The notes under the pieces were generated by a model, which was given only the letters and a program-made list of their open reading frames with translations, was not told where the DNA came from and ran no database searches. Positions 51,022 to 59,659 of a stretch of 64,000 nucleotides of DNA are shown piece after piece. This DNA is from Saturnia japonica (taxonomy: Eukaryota > Arthropoda > Insecta > Lepidoptera > Saturniidae): positions 11,228,985 to 11,292,984 of the forward strand of contig CM065329.1 of the NCBI GenBank assembly GCA_033032175.1. Direction: 5' to 3'. The first letter of the stretch is position 1. Each line of letters opens with the position of its first letter. The translations under genes and the position numbers were made by a program.

Positions 51022-51391
51022 TCCACCCATTTAGTGTTGTCATATAGGGGTCTAATCCATTTAAATTCTGTGATCACTGCTACAACTTTAACTGACATAC
51101 GCAATGATCTTAAAAAGACGAGGTAAATTGAAAATTTAATAAACCCCGACACAATTAGCCCATTCTTTGAGACCATTCCAATAAGCCCAAGGGAACACGA
51201 TTGTCTCTACCCATTTAGTATTGTCATATAGCGGTCTAATCCATTAAAATTCAGTGATCACTTCTATAGTTTTAACTGACATACGAAATAATCTTAAAAA
51301 GACGAGGTAAACTGAAAATTTAATAAACCCTCGACACGAATAACTTATTGCTTGAGATCATTCCAATAAGCCCAAGGAAACAAGATATCTC
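51022..51391. repeat. ~185-bp tandem duplication
   Basis: Two adjacent units share acccatttagt.ttgtcatat, ttttaactgacatacg, ttaaaaagacgaggtaaa and gaccattccaataagcccaa. The minus-strand open frame at 50862-51176 lies in one unit and looks like an old element, not a host gene. Confidence 0.75.
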
Positions 51392-51787
51392 TGCTGTAAG
51401 TTGCAGAGGAGTTACGTATGCGACGGATTTTTTAAATATCACTGAAGCAACAGGATACCAAATCTCTCGACCCAATCAGAACAAGAATCTTGAAACGGCT
51501 GAACAGATTTTCTTAAGTTAAAACAAATAATACTCTTGATTATTTATCACCTTTCAAAAAAATAAAAACAGATCAAAATTGGTTCAGCCGTTTGTGAGCA
51601 TGATGCCACAGACAGACACACATACACACGTTGAACTTATAACAAACGGTCATTTTGCGTCAGGGTTTACAAACAAACATCTCCTGCGTTTGTCTGTCTG
51701 TCTGTATGAACGCGACAAACTCATAAACTACCGAACAGACCTTCATACGGTGTTGGCGACAGAACAGTTATTTCTGTGTCTTGTGTT

Positions 51788-52562
51788 AGGTTATTATGTG
51801 ATATTATTGTGTTTATGTTTTATGTACTATGTGTTATGATAAAATAGATCGATATGGACAATATTATAGAGAAATGTTAGCGACTACGCTACATTACAAG
51901 TTTACATGTTATATATTAAGATGCATATAAACGATTATGTATTGTGTGTCACATATGTGAAAATAGAACTAATATAGAATAGATAATTGCATAGAGTAAG
52001 TCAATAGAGTAAGGATATCCAATGTTATGGAAACTACGAACGGAAAACAGTGATGCCGTCCGTAAAATGCATTGTTTTTGGCTTATGTACGGAATATATA
52101 CTTGATGTATATTATATGTGAATATGTAATGGATAGGTAATACAACAAGGAACATTTTCATATATGACATGTGAAAGAAATATAGAGAGATTAACAGGGC
52201 AACCAAAGCGAAAACTAAAATTAAAACACGAAATAAAGCGGGGCTCTCTTTACGGTCATTCTCCGAACTACGCGCGGTGCAATTCAACGAGTACAAGTAA
52301 CAACAAGAAGAAAGCTTTGGTCGTCCTGCGAACAATTAATTGAAGATTTCGACTTTCATTGAAGACCCGGCACTTCAAGCGGTCGTGCATTATTGCACCC
52401 CCCGGACCCCCTCACTACTAACATCGCGTCCCACTGGCATCCGTACGGTGTCTACGAGACGGGCATCCGGCGCAACAAAACGCCCGTCCAAACCGGGGGA
52501 AACGTCCCCCCCCCCCCTCCCCCCTCCCTCACGCAGAGGGGAAGTGACGCGTACCCAACATA
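51788..52562 (+). mobile_element. LTR-like repeat X, uninterrupted copy
   Basis: The copy that shows X is continuous across the point where element Y is inserted at 1836-6938 (here gagtaaggatatccaatg). It ends cgtacccaaca at about 52562. A C-rich run (52502-52530) replaces part of the other copy. No target duplication was found. Confidence 0.65.
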
Positions 52563-53069
52563 CGGTTTTCATTATCGGACGGAGTGATTTAAAAAAAGGA
52601 AAGTTTAGATGTACCTATAATACATTACGGTTTTATTTGTAAATTTGCTGAAATATGACGCGTGATTGTTGCTTATTCGTGGCTTAGATACGGTGATCTA
52701 TTGTGCGGACATAGTAGGTACAGAAGCACATCAGATATTCGTTAAGCAAAAAAGTTTACGTATTATCAGAGAATAGTAAAACAGTCTCTGGTATTATATA
52801 TACCTAGTTAACATCCGAACATCGGATAGCTGCAGACTTTCTTTTAAGAAATTGAAAATGTTAACTTCTTTGCCATGTATTTATATAAATACTAGAAATA
52901 GCAGTATTCGTTAGACAGTACCCAGAAATATTTCATGAATATTTTAAATCCTTCATCGGAAAAATAAGCTCATCCCCCAGAACCCACATTAAAATATATA
53001 AGAACTATCCTTATTACAGAGGCTTTATCGTGTATTTATAAACATTGAAACTGAATATCCATCTAAATA

Positions 53070-53090
53070 ATATATATATATATATATATA
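53070..53090. repeat. (TA)n microsatellite
   Basis: About ten perfect TA dinucleotides. Confidence 0.9.
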
Positions 53091-53623
53091 GTCGTAACGG
53101 TCATTGTTAATGTTATTATGCTCGCGATTGTTCGACCGCTTACAGCAAAAGAAGGAAGTCTACGTCGTGCGTGCTAACTAACACTGAAGTGACTGGTATT
53201 ATTCGTAACGTTCCACAACCTTCATACAGACCACCAACGAGAACCTGGAAGTTCCAGAAGAACGGTAAGTGGATTTGCATTGTTAGTTGCAGACCTTATG
53301 CTGATTTGGGGTACACTGAACACTGAAAGGAGGTGTGATCATCAATATTGGTCCATCGAAAAATAACCAGTTCAAAGTTGATTACCATCATCAACAAATT
53401 GCATCACTAGATTATTATCCAATTCTATTTGTCGAAATTTGCACAGCTCCGCTCCGCATCAGTAGACGGGCTACTTCTACAGTAGAAACGCTAACCGTAA
53501 AGGGTAGAACAACTTCTGCTGGCCAGATACTACAAAATAAAATAAAAAACAAAATGTAATTTAATTCATTTAATAATAATCAACGATAAAAACAATCAGT
53601 TATTATAGTATGAAACATTAAAT

Positions 53624-53663
53624 TTAAAACTCATCGTTGAACGGAAAGTCGGGGTGGTGTGTG
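53624..53663 (-). CDS. Aldo-keto reductase terminal exon (40 nt)
   Basis: Acceptor tttgttccag, then 40 coding bases giving the second half of a split Asp codon and [12 protein letters not shown]. The HHPDFPF ending is a family hallmark and fits the phase of the upstream exon. It was missed by simple open-frame reading because it is so short. Confidence 0.85.
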
Positions 53664-56600
53664 CTGGAACAAAAGGAAAACAAATATAAGGACGCTTGTA
53701 CACTCGTTCGTGTTCGTTTCAAATGGTCCATATGACCTATATTTGACATCATTCAGACATCATTTTATGTGTAATATTTATGTAAATATGACCAGAGCTC
53801 TTAAGCATATTCGGCGCCGGGGTGCGAAAGTTATCAGGACGCCGCCACGCCCCACGGTTTTAACCAAAAACCGCAAATATAATGGTCATGTTTGTAAATC
53901 TATCTTGAGTCTTGGACCCATGTTTGAACTTAAATATGCTGTGCTCGCAGCTCTCCTTTCGTGGACTACAGTGTTACTCAGTGTTGTTTTGGTAGGCTAG
54001 TAGATACCTATCAAGACTTATGGCGATCGGCTTGCGGCCCCTAGGACTCTTGCACTTGCACATATGATGTAAATGTGATGTCAAAACACATAAACACTGA
54101 TAGGATTTTTATTAACTCGGTAAATTTACAGTATTGTCTCTGATGGTAAGAACAGTACAATCCAAACACAACAGTGACCACCAAGAGATAGATCGACGGT
54201 AGCCGCTGTCATGCCAGCCTGCATTAAGTTCTCTTCACGTTACGCTTGAAGGACCAGATGTCGTAAGAAGAAGGGAACGCATTGGCTGGTAGATGGTTCT
54301 AAAGTTTCACGGCCTACCGTGAAAGAAAGATAAGAACATTGACTGAGATGGAGGTTACCGTGAAACTGTGACTCCGAAGTCCAGTGCGTGTTCTGTTGTG
54401 GAAAGGAGAGAAGGATGTTAAATTGAACATCTTATAAGAACAGAACAGACGGTAGAACACACACAGCGGCTCGATGAAACGAATACCAGTGGAAAGTATT
54501 TGCTTAACTCACTCTCCCATGCTGCAGACGCGCCCGTTGCACTCGAAGCTGCAAATCTCCTTGATATCGTCCAGAGTCAGTTGGAAATCGAAGACGTTGA
54601 AGTTCTGCGCGATCCGGCTCTTGGTCACCGATTTGGGTATAACTATCATTCCGCGGTCGATGGCGTATCTGAAAAGAAAGCGGTATTTTGATACTCTTTG
54701 ATATACAATCATTACTTAGAGGTGGGCGATTATGAGTTATACTAATGTAATCATTTGATTATGAAGATATCTCGATTATAGGCATTAGAAATTACTAATA
54801 TTAGTAGTTCGGTTATGAGTGATAAAAAAAAGTGTTGAAAAAAAAGTCGCGCAGTCGTAAGTCGTCAAAAAAGGTCGTTCGGTCGTAATATTCGATTATA
54901 AATGATGACTCATAATCGTAGTACCTAGGTTATTAAATAACCCGGACGACCTTTTTCTTTTTAGCTTTCCACTTTCGCCGACCTCTGGGTAATACATCAA
55001 AGACTCCATTATTAACGATCATTCATATTCGTAATTCGATTATGAATTATTACTCATAATCGAAATATCTCGATTATGTCAATCATTCATAATCGCCCAT
55101 CTCTAATAATTACGATCTTTAGCTACGCGAAGCAGTGTCATAGAGGATTGTTTTTTATATACAACTAAGATGTCAATCAAGCGTACGGCCTGCCTGATGG
55201 TAAACGGTTACCGGTAGCTTATGGACGCTTGTAACACCAGAAAGGAAAAAGAAAGGAGCTCTAGAAACCTTATTCACCGCAGGAATACAACATTAAAGTA
55301 GGACCAATTTAATAGATCATATTTGACATTTATCAGACTTGGAAATCTTTCTGTCAAATTTAAATGTATGCGTTACGGTCCAATTTCAACCAAAAGGTGA
55401 CCTCTAGTTACAATAAATATGTACCTATTTTTAACTGAAAAAAGTTATGCATTTGTGCAGTTCTAACTTTGAAGAAAATAAATAATATTGTGTGCCCTCC
55501 ATTACAAGGTTACGTTGTTGAATTTTGATGAAGTGTCAAATGTAATCTATTACAACCACTTTTAATCTACTTTTACAATGATACTGTCTGTTTATTTAAA
55601 AGAAAGAACTAGGCTCCTCACCACCGACGTTGGAGTCAAAACGTCGCCACGCCAACAGACGCCAACATTGGAGACCAACAACCGGTCTGACTCGCCGCAT
55701 TAAATATTTCACATCAAAGCTCACCTGATCAAAACTTGTGCGGGACTCTTTTTGTATTTTTCAGCGATGGCCTTCAACCTTGGGTCCTCCATGAGTTGCG
55801 GGTCTCCAGGCTTCGCCCAGGGTCTGTCCGGGGAACCGAGAGGAGAGTAGGCGGTGACCGCGATGTCTTTTGTCTTGCAATAGTCGAACAACTTCTGCTG
55901 ATTTAGATATGGGTGGGTTTCGATCTGAAATTGAAGTTCAAAGGTTTTGTATCGTTTACTTGATTTTATTATATTGAGCACTAGCTATGTCCGCTGCTGC
56001 GCTCCCGGTTATTTTAAAGACGGAAATGCTTATTGTGGATGATCATTTAAAATATATGATCAGCGTGCCTTATTTGTAGATTTTCCCTATTAGATTAAAC
56101 CTGTATTGAAAGAAAATTTTAAAGATATTTTTACCAGAAAAATACACTTGATTTTTAGGGGGAGGGTCAGCATAATACCTCACTACGTATTACCAGGAGG
56201 GTTAAAATGTTGCTGAAAAACATTACGTGATTAATGGCTGACCCCTTACCACATTGCATGCCGTTCATGGTTATGAAGTTAAATAATTTTTAGCTTTACC
56301 AAATTTATACTAATATAATAAAGCGGAAATGCTTTTTGTTTGTTTGTTTTTTTAAACACGCTAATCTCTGGAACCAACAGTCGGATTCAAAAAAATATTT
56401 TTGTATATCAAAGCCAGACCCTTGAGGTATAGTATACAGTATTAAATTTAAGAGTAGGTCACAGCTCTCAGATAGCTTTAATTATAGATTTTTGTTACGT
56501 AACTCGGAAGACGAGGCCCTCTCGAACTGCTTTATCCGCGTGCGCTGACGTAATCGTTAATGATACGGAAATACAATGTTCTACAATAATATAGGTCCTT

Positions 56601-58013
56601 AGTATATAGCGGCGGCGCTAGGCGTCATAACTTAAAAATGTCTTTTAAAGTTTAGTTAATGTTATTAAACTATATAAAGTAATATGTACATGTAACATTT
56701 TTGTTTAAATTGCCCAATAAACATAGTGTAATATGAAGAGAACTGATCACGAATCTGGCACTAAGTTTATTCAAAAACTATTTTCGTTTATTCTTTATCG
56801 ATTTTCATGAAATTTTATATAAGGGAAGTATAAGTCATTCCATAATTGATAAGCTATAAGAGTTATCAAAAACATTTTTTAAATGAAAAAAAAATTTATT
56901 ACCATCCGTTTAGCAGTTAGCATCAGTCTTATTCTATTTATGTTTTCTTTCTGACTGGGAAATGCAAGAGGCCTCGCAATGCGGATGTCGCCGACGTCTA
57001 CATTTGGTCTAGCGCCGCAACTGTTAGTATATCGCATATGTCTATCTCTTATACATAAGCCACAATAAGTTAATTTGTGGTACAAAGATTTGTTGAAAAT
57101 TAAAAAGTAATTTATAAGCATTATTTTTAAACATGGCATATTAATTCTCACGAACAAAAGTTACTTCCTCATAAAGACAATTTTGTTCTTTTTAGAGTGT
57201 TCTGTTTGGAAACATAGTTTAGGAGATAATAAAAAATTAAAATAATTTATACTTGCGGGAAGAAGAAATATGATAGACTACATGGGTGCGTTGGCGGCGC
57301 GGTGTTTGTCGGATATAATTAACACGGGTGAAACCGTGGGGCACAGCTAGTAAGCTATAAAATGCAATAATAATTTAAGTCACAATGAGCGCACCTTATA
57401 GCTCAACGGATTTTTGTCGTGAACTTAGTCTATAATTTAGTGGTTTTTTATGTATAAGATTAACTTTATTTGATCTTATATTTTGTAATATTTATTTAGA
57501 ATTTATCCGAAGTTTCGTAGCTATTTCCGCCTGCAACAAATTTGTTAGCGTACAATTTTTTTTTATACAACTAAGATGCCAAAGAATCGTATCTGTCTGG
57601 TGGTAAGCGGTTACCGTAGCCTGCTTTTAACTGCTTGTAACCCCCCTTCCCAAGGAGCGTTGGCGAACTCAATGCAAGTTTGTTTAGCTGCGATCTCCTG
57701 TAGGGTGGACGCTTACTACCAATCGGACGTCCCAAGTAGAGCGAAGTTTCCAAAGAAATGTCTTTGTGCCCTACCTCTCTTTGAACCTCTCCCACCCCAT
57801 TAGCCTTATCTCTCTTACCTGTAAAACAGCTGGCTTAATCTTTGCCACCTCAAGGACCCTGTCGATTTGTCTCTTGTTGAAGTTTGACAGGCCAATGCTG
57901 CGCGTCAGGCCTTTCTCCACGAGGCTTTCCATCGCCTTCCAAGTGTCCACGTAGTCCACTGGCGACGGAATCGCTTTACCTGTGGCGTCGTTCGGGAACA
58001 GGTTGTCACCTTC
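53624..58013 (-). CDS. Aldo-keto reductase (AKR1/AKR2E-like), C-terminal four exons
   Basis: Exons, 5' to 3': 58013-57819, 55924-55725, 54668-54513, 53663-53624 (stop TAA at 53624-53626). All introns are GT-AG and phases agree. They encode about 196 of an expected 315-320 residues. Aldo-keto reductases reduce carbonyl compounds with NADPH in the cytosol. Seen: [18 protein letters not shown] (the Ser-Asn that hold nicotinamide), [13 protein letters not shown] (Gln and the family 'xHPY'), [12 protein letters not shown], and the NADPH-phosphate motif [14 protein letters not shown]. It ends [13 protein letters not shown], typical of the C-terminus. The catalytic Asp, Tyr, Lys and the HWP histidine lie in 5' exons not found in the window. 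The first exon here starts right after that point (EGDNLFPND). Confidence 0.88.
54513..54668 (-). CDS. Aldo-keto reductase exon with the NADPH motif
   Basis: Begins (R)[18 protein letters not shown] and runs to CNGRVCSMG plus two bases of the next codon. The donor gtgagt overlaps what looks like a TGA stop at 54509. Splicing there to the 40-nt exon gives a normal C-terminus, so the apparent stop is intronic. Confidence 0.87.
54718..55104. mobile_element. MITE-like element M, copy 2
   Basis: Inverted ends agaggtgggcgattatgag and tcataatcgcccatctct, 387 bp. In the aldo-keto reductase intron. The inner part repeats cgattat/ataatcg words in both orientations, so the element can fold extensively. 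Confidence 0.8.
55600..55722 (-). repeat. Family Z copy abutting a splice donor
   Basis: Positions 55600-55722 match 14640-14758 (ccaccgacgttgg ... tttcacatcaaag). On the gene's strand the repeat begins within a few bases of the donor (CAG, gtgagctttgatgtg). Confidence 0.65.
55725..55924 (-). CDS. Aldo-keto reductase exon (barrel strands with HPY and YSPLG)
   Basis: Encodes [35 protein letters not shown] and [11 protein letters not shown]. The acceptor is acttcaatttcag. The donor gtgagc is followed at once by a family Z repeat. Confidence 0.9.
55925..57818 (-). other. Aldo-keto reductase intron, non-coding
   Basis: No coding exon is seen. It starts with RTE-like sequence (55978-56050) and ends near 57310-57350 with the LINE-tail-like gtgaaaccgtggggcacagc. 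A repeat word cggttaccgtagcctgc at 57608 recurs near 55200 (gtaaacggttaccggtagct). The open frame at 56879-57157 is not convincing. Confidence 0.55.
57819..58013 (-). CDS. Aldo-keto reductase exon (SNFN region)
   Basis: Acceptor cattccacag, donor gtaaga, 65 whole codons from EGDNLFPND through [18 protein letters not shown] to KPAVLQ. Confidence 0.88.
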
Positions 58014-58686
58014 CTGTGGAATGCAATACGTGAGGATTTTAAAGATGATGACTGGAAATACCTAGTTATGGGAAGAAGCCGAGAAAACTCACACTATACA
58101 AAAAAATCCGTCACGGGACGCGTGGCAGATGTGAAACATCGAAGGAGGGTCTCGAAGGATGTCCCGACAATTTCCCTGTGAGGGGTCCTTAGGGGGTCCC
58201 GTGAGGGTTAGTGGTGGGGTCATCGGGGGGTTAGTGGGATTGCAGTGATTATTTTCATAATTTTATAATTCATGCTACATATATTCCATCATATATAGAA
58301 GTGATGCGTCGCCACGGCCTGTATCACCACGCCATCGATCAGGCTTACCCCTCGCCTATAGATCTTTCACATCAAGAATATTATTTTTTAATTTCCCATG
58401 CACACTGTATTATAAGTTTAACATGTTAAGCATCGATGGACTTCGGATTATCGACGTGAGTTCGAATCCCTGCAATGAATGAGTCTGAGCGCACGGTGAA
58501 GGAAACCATAGCATGGTGGTAGACCTATCTACCACCCTCAGGTTGAAAATAGCACCAATAGGTGTGTTCCGGCTGCTGCACTTGAGAGCTAGTTCCGCAT
58601 ACATACCGCGTAGAATAGCGAAACAGTCATTCAGACCAAATTCTACTTACTAAGCCACTGTTTGGTATTTCTTGTGAAATTGTAGT
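58014..58686. other. Aldo-keto reductase upstream intron, left of the solo LTR
   Basis: No 5' exon (expected to encode an LIHWP-like end) is recognisable. A weak family Z copy lies at 58295-58372 and an S2 SINE at 58417-58605. The rest shows nothing I can name. Confidence 0.5.
58417..58605 (+). mobile_element. tRNA-derived SINE S2, plus orientation
   Basis: The head has a B-box-like gagttcgaatccc (58454). The body has ccaccctcaggttgaaaata and ggctgctgcacttgagagct, matching 39086-39345 in reverse. Confidence 0.6.
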
Positions 58687-59332
58687 TGTTAGCGACGCAT
58701 AGGCCTAAGCGTGATGATACAAATAATAATTGTAAATATAAGTTATAGGGATTAATAATTTGTATAAACAATCATCAATCTAATGTTTTGAATGTAATAT
58801 TATAACGTGTAGGTATATAAGAATGGTAAATAACTTATGAAAATGTTTATAATGTCAGAAAAATAGTCGCTTAATGTATGAAACTTATGTGTCGTCAATA
58901 ATTTGTGTCTTATAGGAGTTATATGTAATGTTTTATGTTGTATAGGTTAATTAGCTTGCTATATATGTTTCTATAATGTTTATAACATCGAAAAGTGTAT
59001 ACATAACATGTTTTAAGCCGTTTTAAAGTTGTAATGTTTAACGCTCTGTATTTACAATGTTTACCAACCTATAATGTTGAAATTAGTGTTTTTATATAGA
59101 TATTTATGTCTACAATAATGTAAAACAGTTTTTATAGTAATTCAATAAGTGTGTTTAGAAATATTAGCAATTTATTAGGTATTGCATACAAATAATAATA
59201 ATAACGTAGATAGGGATAGCAATAGTGAAGCCGCGAAGCGTCACCGCGGTTAACGGGCCATGACCATATTTGGTAATGCGAGAGCAGTACAGTGAGAGAC
59301 GCCATCGTTCCGTCTCGCTATCCGGAAGTAAG

Positions 59333-59340
59333 ATAAAAGG
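59333..59340 (+). promoter_or_regulatory. TATA-like box upstream of LINE copy 2
   Basis: ATAAAAGG in the solo LTR, the same box as at 8084. The LINE begins right after position 59363, 31 bases from the box start. Confidence 0.55.
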
Positions 59341-59372
59341 CGAGCCGCCGGGGCCTACCGGCAAGGGAGTGC

Positions 59373-59659
59373 ATGCGTCAGCGTGACTCTAACACCCCCC
59401 CGAGCTGCGTACTATGCAGGGAGGAGGGACATCCTGCGAACTATCGCGGATGCCCCAAGGCCCCGCACACCACGCACCCCCGCCGCCATGGGCAGGCTGC
59501 CCCTCAGCGGGCACCCCCCGCTTCAGGGTCCCGGGCGCAGCAACCTCTGCTCAATCCAGAGGTCTTTCCGTCGAAACCATAGCTGCCTTTCCCCGGCTCG
59601 TAGAGACGTTACAGCGTCTCGATCGCGAAGCCGCCAACCTCAGGCCTCTCAATGGCTAA
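59373..59659 (+). pseudogene. LINE ORF1 remnant (last zinc knuckle to stop)
   Basis: Keeps CVLCREEGHPANYRGC, a Pro/Ala-rich part up to LLNPEVFPS, and the C-terminal ETIAAFPRLVETLQRL. The linker between EVFPS and ETIAAF (over 100 codons in copy 1) is deleted across a shared cgtc, and the frame changes there. The ORF1 stop TAA (59657-59659) overlaps the ORF2 start. Confidence 0.8.

Larger units (their letters stand above)
46209..53623. other. Intergenic region between galectin and the aldo-keto reductase
   Basis: No host gene is supported. Apart from the SINEs, family T, tandem duplication and repeat X listed separately, I see an RTE-like tail at about 49765-49960 (gctccagccgttttggagac) and another near 51560 (aattggttcagccgtttgtg). 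A segment near 46740-46800 (ggctaaagaagttttcac) recurs in reverse near 30795. The open frame at 53335-53559 has no recognisable domain. Confidence 0.6.

Noticed and set aside
50862..51176. A 104-codon minus-strand protein
   Set aside because: It lies in a tandemly duplicated old repeat and its partner unit lacks the frame.
53659..54000. A 113-codon open frame with a hydrophobic end
   Set aside because: It overlaps the splice acceptor of the terminal aldo-keto reductase exon on the other strand. It has no recognisable domain and biased low-complexity composition.
54509..54712. A stand-alone reading frame ending ...CSMGE as the end of the aldo-keto reductase
   Set aside because: The end overlaps a gtgagt donor and the upstream part is intron. 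Splicing to 53663-53624 gives the expected family C-terminus.
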